A stretch of DNA of 64,000 nucleotides from the NCBI GenBank assembly GCA_963627995.1, contig CAVGCV010000003.1, forward strand, positions 172,146 through 236,145. Direction: 5' to 3'. This DNA comes from UBA3839 sp963627995. GTDB taxonomy: Bacteria > Bacteroidota > Bacteroidia > Bacteroidales > Bacteroidaceae. Of this stretch, positions 52,201 through 60,154 are shown piece after piece. Made by a program: the position numbers and the translations under genes. The stretch's first letter is position 1. Every line of letters starts with the position of its first letter. The notes under the pieces were generated by a model that did not search any database, was not told the DNA's origin, and was given only the letters and a program-made list of their open reading frames with translations.

Positions 52201-52314
52201 ATACAAAGCCCCATGGCGGTCGTTGTGCTGGGCGGACTGCTGACTTCCACGCTGCTCAACATCTACGTGATGCCCGTGGTGTACGAATGGTTTGTTAACA
52301 GAAAGAAAAAATAG
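49225..52314 (+). CDS. Heavy-metal RND efflux pump (CusA/CzcA family)
   Basis: 1029 residues, the standard HME-RND size, with two six-helix membrane halves and two large periplasmic loops. The TM4 proton-relay motif reads IGSLVDDAIIDVENVYKRL at about residues 399-417 (Asp404, Asp405, Asp409, Glu411), the group that defines metal RND pumps. A conserved FPDLTAPTV is at 41-49. The motif differs from both classic CzcA (DGAVVIVEN) and CusA (DAAIVMIEN) forms, so the ion (Zn/Co/Ni or Cu/Ag) is not assigned. Proton-driven export from the periplasm or cytoplasm. 18 bp after the adaptor and 3 bp before the outer-membrane gene. Confidence 0.93.
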   Translation: MEWINNLIRFSLRNRLLVLLGAVLLVAAGTWSSLRMDIDVFPDLTAPTVVIMADARGMASEEVERLVTFPIETAVNGATGVRRVRSSSTQGYSFVWAEFDWGTDIFRARQIVAEKMSALGGELPGGVTPVLAPQSSIMGEIMFIGLRADSVPPTELRTIADWTVKPAILATEGVSAVTSVGGDVKQYQLLADPLRMEAYGVTLDDVAEAGAASGANSAGGVVRDYGNEYAVRGMARTADLDALRATPVAARRARRVTLGDVADVRAGSAVRTGSASQDAAPAVVLSVSKQPGANTLDVTEAVERSLDGIRRSLPAGVEMDTHIFRQADFIASAVRNVGRSLVEGAFFAVVVLVLFLSSWRTTLISVAAIPLSLLGTCVVLHVLGMDVNTMTLGGMCIAIGSLVDDAIIDVENVYKRLRENHRLPAQERRTAVAVVFDASKEIRASILHATLIIVAAFVPLFFLTGMEGRMLKPLGVAYIVSLAMSLLVATTATPLLCRLMLSGDGYLSRNGRDGWLARTLRAGYARTLRWTLGHGAAVTGATLALFVAAVCLFFTMGRSFLPEFNEGSATITAVAKPGVSLDVADSLGLQMERALLEIPEVVGTARRTGRGDLDEHSQSPNSSEIDVRFAQRGRSRDEVFADMRACLAKVPGVATTIGQPLGHRIDHMLSGTRANIAIKIYGADLGRLFMLGNQVKSRVADIDGLVDVGVEQQVETPQLQLRADRAALAQYGIGVDEFNRFVEAAFAGEKVADIYEGQRKFDLVVRLGDDYTGSIDGVRNALIGTGDGRQVPLDAVCDIVSTSGPSSIARENVQRKLVVSANVSGRDIGSAVEDIRRAVDKDVALPEGYRIEYGGQFESAQSASRTLAITAVLALAVIFLLLYGEFRNLPLSAIVLLNLPFALIGGVLAVFFASGVVSIPATIGFITLFGIATRNGILLISRYQHLRAEGTPLRETILQGSADRLNPILMTALTSALALLPLVFNGDKAGNEIQSPMAVVVLGGLLTSTLLNIYVMPVVYEWFVNRKKK

Positions 52315-52317
52315 AAG

Positions 52318-53502
52318 ATGAAGACCCTACAACCACTGCTGTTCGCCGCCGCGCTGGCGGCCGCCGCGCCGTGCGCCGGGCAGGACGCCTACGCGCCCGT
52401 GCTGCGCCAGATTGAGCAGAACAGCACGCAGCTGAAGGCGCTGCGCGAACAGGCGGAAGCCCAAAAGATGGAAAACAGAACGGGGCTCGCGCCCGCCAAC
52501 CCCGAAGTGGAATTCGGCTACCTGTGGGGCGCGCCGTCGGCCATCGGGCGGCGCAAGGACGTGAGCGTCAGCCAGTCGTTCGACTTCCCCACCGCCTACG
52601 CCGAACGCCGGCGGCTGTCGGACGCGCAGGACAGCGGCGTGGAGCAGGCCTACCTGTCGCAACGGATGGAGACGCTGCTGTCGGCAAAAAGGACATGCAT
52701 CGAACTGGTCTACCACAACGCCCTCGCACAAATCTATGCCGCCCAGCGGAGGAATGCCGAGGACATCGCGGAGGCCTACGAGCGGAAGCTCGCAGCGGGC
52801 GACGCCAGCGTGCTGGAATACAACAAGGCGGCGCTGAACAAGGCGGCCACCGAGGCGGAAGCGCAAGGAGTAGAGCTCGAACGGGAGCGGCTGCTGTCGG
52901 ACTTGGCCGGCATGAACGGCGGAATGCCCGTCGGGCTCGACGCGGCGTCTTTTCCCGCAGCCGACATTCCCGGCGACTTCGACGCGTGGTTCGGTTTGGT
53001 GGAGCGCGCGCACCCGGGCTTGCGCTACCTCAGGTCGCAAGTGGATGCCGGGCGGCGGCAAGTGAGAGTGTCGCAAGCCGCGTCGCTGCCCAGGCTCACC
53101 GTGGGCTACATGGGAGAGTTCACCCGCGACGAAAAGTATCAAGGCGTGACGCTCGGGGTGTCCATCCCTCTGTGGGAGGACAGGAACAAGGTGAAGCGCG
53201 CCAAGGCGGCGGCACGCGCCGCCGAATACGCGGCGGAGGACGCGAAGGTGCGGTACTATTCCCATTTGAAGGGCCTCCACGCCCAGGCGCGCGCCCTGCA
53301 GGATACTGCCGTCCGCTACCGGAGCGCGCTCGAGGCGCACAGCAACGAGGATTTGCTCGCCAAGGCGCTGCAAGGCGGAGAGCTCTCGCTGCTCAACTAC
53401 TTGCAGGAAAAGGACTACTACTTCGCCAGCCAGGAGAAGAAGCTGCGCGCCGAACGTGACTTGGCGCTGGTGCTGGCCGAGCTGTACGCCGCAATGCTGT
53501 AG
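52318..53502 (+). CDS. TolC-family outer-membrane efflux protein (CzcC/CusC-like)
   Basis: 394 residues. Signal peptide about 1-21 (MKTLQPLLFAAALAAAAPCAGQ). The mature protein is mostly long amphipathic helices with two OEP repeats (EVEFGYLWGAPSAIGRRKDVSVSQSFDFP; LTVGYMGEFTRDEKYQGVTLGVSIPLW), typical of the shorter metal-specific TolC proteins. It completes the tripartite pump. It starts 3 bp after the pump gene. A bidirectional hairpin follows at 53576-53614. Confidence 0.9.
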   Translation: MKTLQPLLFAAALAAAAPCAGQDAYAPVLRQIEQNSTQLKALREQAEAQKMENRTGLAPANPEVEFGYLWGAPSAIGRRKDVSVSQSFDFPTAYAERRRLSDAQDSGVEQAYLSQRMETLLSAKRTCIELVYHNALAQIYAAQRRNAEDIAEAYERKLAAGDASVLEYNKAALNKAATEAEAQGVELERERLLSDLAGMNGGMPVGLDAASFPAADIPGDFDAWFGLVERAHPGLRYLRSQVDAGRRQVRVSQAASLPRLTVGYMGEFTRDEKYQGVTLGVSIPLWEDRNKVKRAKAAARAAEYAAEDAKVRYYSHLKGLHAQARALQDTAVRYRSALEAHSNEDLLAKALQGGELSLLNYLQEKDYYFASQEKKLRAERDLALVLAELYAAML

Positions 53503-53575
53503 CTCCGCGCCGGAGCAAGTCCGACGCTCAAACCGCCGCCCGACCGAATGGCGCGGGCAGCGTCCGCACAAAAGA

Positions 53576-53614
53576 ATCGGGCCATCCGCGGAGGAACTCT
53601 GCGGATGGCCCGAT
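53576..53614 (-). terminator. 14-bp hairpin between converging efflux operon and DUF1573 gene
   Basis: 53576-53589 is the perfect reverse complement of 53601-53614. On the minus strand it is followed by TCTTTTG, so it best fits the DUF1573 transcript but may act both ways. Confidence 0.75.
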
Positions 53615-53687
53615 GGCTGTATGCCTGTGCCTTATGTACAGGGCGCGCCACCGAAGGCCGCCACGTGCGCCGCGCGCGACTTTTCCG

Positions 53688-54104
53688 TCACCTCGAATGC
53701 CTCGTCTCGCGCGGCAGCGCCGTCACCTGTCCCTGCACAAAGATGCGCGCGAGGTCGTTCTTGCAGTTCGTGAACACCTGTATGTGTTTCTTGAAACGCC
53801 CCGGCATCTTTCCCGTTGCGTCGTAGGTCACCGTGATTTCTCCGGATCCGCCGGGCGAGATGTAGTCTTTGGGATAATCGGCGACGGTGCAGCCACACGC
53901 GGTGTGCACATAGTTGATGACGAGTTTTGCCGTTCCGACGTTACGGAACTTGAATACGCATTTTTGTACGGGTTCGCCCATGGAGAATGTCCCGATGTCA
54001 ATCGTTGTCTGTTCAAACTTGATGACGGGATATTTCTTTTTCGCCTCCGCATTGCCGACAAGGAGCACGGAGAGCAGAAGAAGCGCGATTCTGATGTGTT
54101 GCAT
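53688..54104 (-). CDS. DUF1573 domain exported protein
   Basis: 138 residues. Signal peptide about 1-21 (MQHIRIALLLLSVLLVGNAEA), then one DUF1573 immunoglobulin-like domain: IDIGTFSMGEPVQKCVFKFRNVG, VINYVHTACGCTVADYPKDYISPGGSGEITVTYDATG. The ACGCT motif and the F-x-F-x-N pattern are standard. The function of DUF1573 proteins is unknown; they are common periplasmic or surface proteins of Bacteroidetes. Divergent from pyrG, with its own -7 element. Confidence 0.9.
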   Translation of the reverse strand: MQHIRIALLLLSVLLVGNAEAKKKYPVIKFEQTTIDIGTFSMGEPVQKCVFKFRNVGTAKLVINYVHTACGCTVADYPKDYISPGGSGEITVTYDATGKMPGRFKKHIQVFTNCKNDLARIFVQGQVTALPRETRHSR

Positions 54105-54130
54105 AGGGCTTTTTGGGTGAATAAACTACA

Positions 54131-54138
54131 CAAAGGTA
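54131..54138 (-). promoter_or_regulatory. DUF1573 gene -7 element (TACCTTTG)
   Basis: Minus-strand consensus match about 27 nt upstream of the ATG at 54104. Confidence 0.6.
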
Positions 54139-54160
54139 CACGATGTTCGATTATTTTGTC

Positions 54161-54168
54161 TAACTTTG
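54161..54168 (+). promoter_or_regulatory. pyrG -7 element (TAACTTTG)
   Basis: Plus-strand consensus match; predicts a leader of about 125 nt to the ATG at 54301. Back to back with the DUF1573 promoter. Confidence 0.6.
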
Positions 54169-54300
54169 CAACGATTTTTTTGCAAAAAACTACCTTTTGC
54201 AAGTTTTGTCAGTGCCTTGGCGCGAATGGAAAAGCGCATCGTTTTCAAGAACTTGCCGAAAGAGAGTATCGTTTACACCGTAATTTCACACACTTATCAC

Positions 54301-55911
54301 ATGGCTGAAACAAAGTATATTTTCGTAACGGGTGGAGTTGCCAGTTCGCTGGGAAAAGGAATCATCTCGTCAAGCATTGGCAAGCTGTTGCAGGCAAGAG
54401 GCTACAACATCACGATTCAAAAGTTCGACCCGTACATCAACATAGACCCCGGTACGCTCAACCCTTACGAGCACGGCGAATGCTACGTCACGATTGACGG
54501 CCAAGAAACCGACCTCGACTTGGGCCACTACGAGCGTTTCACCGGCATTCAGACGACAAAGGCCAACAACATCACGACGGGACGAATCTACCAAAGCGTC
54601 ATCGACAAGGAACGTCGCGGCGACTATCTGGGCAAAACCATCCAAGTGGTGCCACACATCACCGACGAGATCAAGCGCAACATGAAGATTCTCGGCCTGA
54701 AGGGGAACTTCGATTTCGTCATCACGGAAATAGGCGGAACGGTCGGCGACATCGAGGGCCTGCCGTTTCTCGAAGCCATCCGGCAGCTGAAATGGGAACT
54801 GGGGAAGAACGCGGTGTGCGTGCACTTGACGTACGTGCCCTATTTGAGAGCTGCGGGCGAACTCAAGACGAAACCCACCCAGCACTCGGTGAAAGAACTG
54901 CAAAGCCTCGGCATCCAGCCGGACATTCTGGTGTTGCGCACCGAACACGAGCTCTCGCAGGGGCTGATGACAAAAGTTGCGAACTTCTGCAACGTGGATA
55001 AGGATTGCGTTGTGCAGAGCCTCGATTTGCCAAGCATTTATGAAGTGCCCATCAAGATGCAGGAACAAGGAATGGACACCGCCATCCTGCGCAAACTGAA
55101 CATGGGAATCGGCGAGACGCCGAGCCTGGGGCCATGGCGCAGTTTCCTTGACCGGAGAAACAAGGCCACGGAAATTGTAAACGTGGCGCTCGTGGGGAAA
55201 TACGACTTACAAGATGCCTATAAGTCCATTCTGGAGTCACTTTCACAGGCTGGCACTTACAACGACTACAAGGTGAAAACCCATTTCGTCAACTCTGAAA
55301 AGCTCATAGAAGACGACGTGGAGGCAAAGCTAAAGGACATGGACGGCGTTGTGATATGCCCTGGATTCGGACAACGCGGTATCGAGGGAAAAATCATCGC
55401 AGCCCGCTACTGCCGCGAACACGACGTGCCGACTTTCGGAATATGTCTCGGCATGCAGATGATGGTTATAGAATTTGCCCGCAACGTGCTGGGCTACAAG
55501 GACGCCAACAGCCGCGAGATGGACGAGACGACCCCGCATAACGTGATTGACATCATGGAGGAGCAGAAGAACATCACCAACATGGGCGGCACCATGCGTC
55601 TTGGCGGTTACAAGTGCCTTGTGAAAAAGGGCTCGAAGACCTACGAGGCTTATCAGTCGGAGCGCATCGTGGAACGCCACCGCCACCGCTACGAGTTCAA
55701 CAATGACTTCAAGCAAGAATTTGAGGACAAGGGCATGGCCTGTGTGGGACTGAACCCCGACAGCGACCTCGTGGAGATTGTGGAGGTGCCCGCCAACACA
55801 TGGTACATCGGGACGCAGTTCCACCCCGAATATTCTTCGACCGTACTGAAGCCACACCCCCTCTTCCTGTCTTTCGTGAAAGCCGCGATTGCCAAGAAAC
55901 AGGGATGTTAA
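54301..55911 (+). CDS. pyrG: CTP synthase
   Basis: 536 residues. It aminates UTP to CTP with glutamine and ATP. Synthetase domain with P-loop GGVASSLGKG (11-20) and DPYINIDPGTLNPYEHGECY; glutamine amidotransferase domain with Cys382 in FGICLGMQ and the HPEYSS His-Glu pair. I chose the ATG at 54301 (MAETKYIFVTGG), the conserved start; an ATG at 54166 would overlap the promoter. First of a plus-strand series (yidC at 24 bp). Confidence 0.97.
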   Translation: MAETKYIFVTGGVASSLGKGIISSSIGKLLQARGYNITIQKFDPYINIDPGTLNPYEHGECYVTIDGQETDLDLGHYERFTGIQTTKANNITTGRIYQSVIDKERRGDYLGKTIQVVPHITDEIKRNMKILGLKGNFDFVITEIGGTVGDIEGLPFLEAIRQLKWELGKNAVCVHLTYVPYLRAAGELKTKPTQHSVKELQSLGIQPDILVLRTEHELSQGLMTKVANFCNVDKDCVVQSLDLPSIYEVPIKMQEQGMDTAILRKLNMGIGETPSLGPWRSFLDRRNKATEIVNVALVGKYDLQDAYKSILESLSQAGTYNDYKVKTHFVNSEKLIEDDVEAKLKDMDGVVICPGFGQRGIEGKIIAARYCREHDVPTFGICLGMQMMVIEFARNVLGYKDANSREMDETTPHNVIDIMEEQKNITNMGGTMRLGGYKCLVKKGSKTYEAYQSERIVERHRHRYEFNNDFKQEFEDKGMACVGLNPDSDLVEIVEVPANTWYIGTQFHPEYSSTVLKPHPLFLSFVKAAIAKKQGC

Positions 55912-55935
55912 ACCAAACACACGACGAACACAACT

Positions 55936-57861
55936 ATGAGACCCGACAAAAACAACATTATCGGATGGTCGCTCATCGCGCTTGTATTCATAGGCTTTAT
56001 GATTTACAACAACTACACGATGAAAGACCGTGCCCAACAAGCCCAAACGGAACATTTCGCCGACTCCATCGCACAGATAAAGTCGGACAGCATACAGCGT
56101 GTGGTGGCAGCGGAAAAGCAGCAGGAAGAAATTGCGCAGACGACAGACTCGGCCAACGCATTCTTCCAAGCAAGGCAAGGCAAGGACGGCACAACCATCA
56201 TTCAGAACCAACTGCTGAAACTGACCATCGGCAACAAGGGCGGACAATTGGTGCGCGCCGAGTTGCTCGACAAGGCCTACAAGAACCAAGAGGGAGGCAA
56301 TGTCGTGTTGTTCGACAAGAACGACTCGAAGATGCAATTGGTGTTCGAGGGTAAGAACGACAACATCATCTCCGATGAGTTTTTCTTCACGCCCAAGGAC
56401 ATTCGTCCGAACGCCGTGACCATGACGCTGCCTGTCGGCAATGGCAGCATCGACATCAACTATTCATTGGCGGCGGACTCCTACATCCTCAACATGGAGG
56501 TCGTGGCACACAATCTCGGCGGTTTCTTCTCGCCCAAGACGAATTCGTTCGCCATCAATTGGCAGGAGCAGATGCGCCAGCAGGAGAAAGGCTTTTCGTT
56601 TGAGAACCGATACAGTACCATCACTTACCGCAGTACGGACGGAGACACCGACGAATTGTCGTCGTCGGGCAGCGACAAGGACGAGGAGGATTTCGACCAG
56701 CACATGAAATGGGTGGCGTTCAAGACCCAGTTCTTCAGCCAAATCCTTATCACCGACGACCAATTCAGTGCCGACCGCCTTGCGTCGGTACAACGGAAAC
56801 ACGCAGAGAAAGACCCGTCGAAGACAAAGTACTTGAAGACCTACGAGGCGGCGCTGAACTCCAGCTTCGACCCCACGGGCAAGCATCCGACGAACTTGAA
56901 GATGTACATCGGCCCCAACAAATTTTCAACCCTTAAGGAAAACGAGATGCTACTTGGTGAGGACACAAATCTCGACTTGCAAAGCATCGTTTACTTGGGA
57001 TGGCCTGTCGTTCGCTGGATCAACCGCTTCACGTTCCTCTACCTCTTCGATTTCATGACAGGTTGGGGCATCAACATGGGACTTGTATTGCTGCTCATCA
57101 CGCTCATCGTGAAAGTTGCGGTGTATCCGCTGATGCGCAAGTCCTACCTTTCATCTGCCAACATGCGCGTGCTGCGTCCGAAAGTGGATGAAATCAACGC
57201 GAAATACCCAAAGCCCGAAGATGCGATGAAGAAGCAGCAGGAGACCATGCAACTGTATTCGCAATATGGGGTTTCGCCCATGGGCGGCTGCCTACCGATG
57301 CTCATCCAAATGCCAATTTGGATTGCGCTCTTCAACTTCATACCAAATGCCATTGAGCTTCGCGGCCAGTCGTTTCTGTGGGCTGACGACCTTTCCACCT
57401 ACGATGACGTGATTCGCTGGAACAGCGACATTTGGATGATTGGAGACCACCTCAGCCTCTTCTGCGTGCTTTGGTGCATCTCCACATTCGCCAACACATG
57501 GATTTCGATGCGCCAGCAGTCCTACTCGATGTCTCCCGAACAGGAGCAGAGCATGAAAATGATGCGCTGGATGTCCTATCTCATGCCGATTGTTTTCTTC
57601 TTTTCCTTCAACAGCTATTCGTCAGGACTGAACTTCTACTACTTCATTTCGGGCCTTATCTCCATCCTCATGATGTGGTATCTGCGCAAGACGACCGACG
57701 ACACTAAACTCTTGGCAAAACTGGAAGCACGCATGAAAGAGCGCAAGAGCAACCCCAAGAGGACATCGAGCCTCATGGAACGCATGCAGGCAATGGCCAC
57801 GCAGCAACAGGAGATGCTGAAGAAGCAGCAGGAAGCCGCACAACGGAAAGAGAAGAAGTAA
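55936..57861 (+). CDS. yidC: Membrane protein insertase YidC
   Basis: 641 residues, typical for Bacteroidetes YidC. N-terminal membrane anchor about 7-27 (IIGWSLIALVFIGFMIYNNY); a large periplasmic beta domain about 75-350; then the conserved five-helix core: TGWGINMGLVLLLITLIVKVAVYPL, a KKQQETMQLYSQYGVSPMGGCLPMLIQMPI coiled loop, and QEQSMKMMRWMSYLMPIVFFFSFNSYSSGLNFYY. The basic C-terminal tail (ERKSNPKRTSSLMERM, KKQQEAAQRKEKK) may contact ribosomes. It inserts inner-membrane proteins with or without SecYEG. 18 bp before the peptidase gene. Confidence 0.97.
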   Translation: MRPDKNNIIGWSLIALVFIGFMIYNNYTMKDRAQQAQTEHFADSIAQIKSDSIQRVVAAEKQQEEIAQTTDSANAFFQARQGKDGTTIIQNQLLKLTIGNKGGQLVRAELLDKAYKNQEGGNVVLFDKNDSKMQLVFEGKNDNIISDEFFFTPKDIRPNAVTMTLPVGNGSIDINYSLAADSYILNMEVVAHNLGGFFSPKTNSFAINWQEQMRQQEKGFSFENRYSTITYRSTDGDTDELSSSGSDKDEEDFDQHMKWVAFKTQFFSQILITDDQFSADRLASVQRKHAEKDPSKTKYLKTYEAALNSSFDPTGKHPTNLKMYIGPNKFSTLKENEMLLGEDTNLDLQSIVYLGWPVVRWINRFTFLYLFDFMTGWGINMGLVLLLITLIVKVAVYPLMRKSYLSSANMRVLRPKVDEINAKYPKPEDAMKKQQETMQLYSQYGVSPMGGCLPMLIQMPIWIALFNFIPNAIELRGQSFLWADDLSTYDDVIRWNSDIWMIGDHLSLFCVLWCISTFANTWISMRQQSYSMSPEQEQSMKMMRWMSYLMPIVFFFSFNSYSSGLNFYYFISGLISILMMWYLRKTTDDTKLLAKLEARMKERKSNPKRTSSLMERMQAMATQQQEMLKKQQEAAQRKEKK

Positions 57862-57879
57862 GAAACAGGCAAAAAATCA

Positions 57880-60123
57880 ATGAACAAAAATATTTTTTTC
57901 GCCTTCATTGCCGCAGGCTTCATCTCCATGGCAACCAAAGAACTGCCAGCCCAAACATTCATCGGCCGTCAAACACCAAAGATTGAGAACCGCACGCTCA
58001 CGCCCGAACTGCTTTGGGCTATGGGGCGCATCGGTAGCTACGATGTGTCCCCCGATGGCCGCCACGTAGCCTACAATGTGAGCTACTATAGTGTTGAGGA
58101 GAACAAGAGCCATACGGTGATTTATGCTACGACTGTCGTGGATGGGCGAACCGGTGCCACTCCATCCGCAAAACAAGATTCCAGCAAGCCCAAAGCCCAA
58201 TTGCTGACCACCTCTAAGAGCAGTGAGTTGTCGCCGAAATTTCTTCATGGCAGTAGACACATCACGTATCTCGCCGCTGACAGCAAGGGCGTCATGCAGC
58301 TTTGGATGATGAATGCCGACGGAACGGAACGCCGCCAGCTTTCCAACGGAGAGAAAGACATTGAAGACTACGCTTTCTCCCCCAACGCAAAGCGAGTGCT
58401 GGTAATCCACAGCGTAAAGGCTGGGGCAAGCACCACCGACCGCCATCCCGACCTACCCAAGGCCACCGGGCGCGTCATCGACGAAGCCATGTTTCGCCAT
58501 TGGGACGAGTGGACCGACCAAGTGCCGCAACCGTTCATCTATGATTTTGACGGAACAGAACTAAACTCCACCCCTATTCGTATCCTTGGCGACGAGCCTT
58601 TCGAGTGCCCCATGAAGCCTTTTGGAGGCATCGAGCAGCTGGATTGGAGTCCGAACAGCCAGCAAGTAGCCTACACTTGCCGCAAGAAAACAGGACGGGA
58701 ATATGCCATCAGCACCGACTCCGACATTTTTCTCTATGACATCCCGACAGGAACAACGACAAACCTTTGCAAGCCAGCTGACTACCAACCGCCGAAAGAC
58801 ATCGACTTCACACGGTCGCTCAAAGAGCAGCCTGTGAACGCTCCCATCAAAGAAGGAAAAGACTACAACTTAGGTTACGATACAAATCCGAAATTCTCGC
58901 CCAATGGCCAGTACATTGCTTGGCAAAGCATGGAGCGCGACGGCTACGAAAGCGACCGAAACCGACTCTGCATCTATGAAGTAGCGACAGGGAAAAAGAC
59001 CTACGTAACAGAGACGCTCGAAACCAACGTCGATGGCTTTTGCTGGGCGGACGATAACTCAACACTCTACTTCGTGGCCACATGGCATGGGACAACCCAC
59101 GTTTATGCAACCACGCTGAAAGGAAGCGTACAACAAATCACCGGCGGGCAGTACGATTACACATCCGTCGCCCTCTGCGGACAGCAACTGCTTTGTGGCC
59201 GCCAGTCGATGAAAGAATCGCCAGAGCTTTACCTTGTCAATCCCAAAAAACCAGCGAAAAATGAGCGCGACGTGTCCAATGTCGCACAGCTCACCCACGA
59301 GAATCAATACTTCCGCGACAACATTGACTGGGGCGACGTACAACCACGCTGGAGCAAAAGCGTCGATGGCAAAGAAATCCTTTCGTGGATGGTTCTTCCA
59401 CCCCATTTCGACGCCAGCCGCAAATACCCCGCCCTCCTTTTCTGCGAGGGTGGCCCGCAAAGCCCCGTCAGCCAGTTTTGGAGCTACCGATGGAACATGC
59501 AGATAATGGCGGCCAACGGCTACATCGTCGTAGCACCCAACCGTCGCGGACTGCCCGGCTTCGGCACGGAGTGGCTGGAAGAAATCAGCACCAACTACAC
59601 CGGCCGCTGCATGGACGACTACAAGTCGGCCATCGACGACGTAGCGCAACTGCCCTACGTCGATGCAGGCCGGTTAGGATGCGTGGGCGCAAGTTTCGGA
59701 GGATTCAGCGTCTATTGGCTGGCCGGCAACCACGACGGACGCTTCAAGTGCTTCATCGCGCACGACGGAATCTACAATCTCGAGCAGCAGTATGCCGAGA
59801 CCGAGGAAGCGTGGTTCACCAACTGGGACCTTGGCGGCGCGCCATGGCATAAGGACGACCCCGCCATCCAAAGAACTTACGCCAACTCCCCCCACCTATT
59901 CATCGAGAAGTGGGACACCCCCATCCTCTGCATCCATGGCGAGAAGGACTACCGCATTGTCTCCTCACAAGCGATGGCGGCATTCAACGCCGCCCGATAC
60001 CGGGGCGTACCCGCGCAACTTCTCATCTTCCCCGACGAAAACCACTGGGTACTCAAGCCCCAAAACGGAGTGCTTTGGCAACGCACATTCTTCAACTGGC
60101 TCGACCGCTGGCTGAAGAAGTGA
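57880..60123 (+). CDS. Dipeptidyl peptidase 5-like S9 family peptidase
   Basis: 747 residues. N-terminal signal-like segment (NKNIFFAFIAAGFISMA), a beta-propeller about 50-480 with WD40-like repeats (YDVSPDGRHVAYNVSYY, KFSPNGQYIAWQSMERDGYESD), then the alpha/beta hydrolase with Ser605 (GASFGGFS), Asp690 (HGEKDYRI) and His722 (DENHWVLKPQNG). The overall length and the motifs TGRVIDEAMFRHWDEWTDQVP and WGDVQPRWSKSVDGKE closely match Porphyromonas DPP5, a periplasmic dipeptidyl peptidase. It releases dipeptides that the POT transporter two genes on could import. Confidence 0.9.
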   Translation: MNKNIFFAFIAAGFISMATKELPAQTFIGRQTPKIENRTLTPELLWAMGRIGSYDVSPDGRHVAYNVSYYSVEENKSHTVIYATTVVDGRTGATPSAKQDSSKPKAQLLTTSKSSELSPKFLHGSRHITYLAADSKGVMQLWMMNADGTERRQLSNGEKDIEDYAFSPNAKRVLVIHSVKAGASTTDRHPDLPKATGRVIDEAMFRHWDEWTDQVPQPFIYDFDGTELNSTPIRILGDEPFECPMKPFGGIEQLDWSPNSQQVAYTCRKKTGREYAISTDSDIFLYDIPTGTTTNLCKPADYQPPKDIDFTRSLKEQPVNAPIKEGKDYNLGYDTNPKFSPNGQYIAWQSMERDGYESDRNRLCIYEVATGKKTYVTETLETNVDGFCWADDNSTLYFVATWHGTTHVYATTLKGSVQQITGGQYDYTSVALCGQQLLCGRQSMKESPELYLVNPKKPAKNERDVSNVAQLTHENQYFRDNIDWGDVQPRWSKSVDGKEILSWMVLPPHFDASRKYPALLFCEGGPQSPVSQFWSYRWNMQIMAANGYIVVAPNRRGLPGFGTEWLEEISTNYTGRCMDDYKSAIDDVAQLPYVDAGRLGCVGASFGGFSVYWLAGNHDGRFKCFIAHDGIYNLEQQYAETEEAWFTNWDLGGAPWHKDDPAIQRTYANSPHLFIEKWDTPILCIHGEKDYRIVSSQAMAAFNAARYRGVPAQLLIFPDENHWVLKPQNGVLWQRTFFNWLDRWLKK

Positions 60124-60154
60124 CGCACACAGCCCGACGCGTCCAACCACCCCC

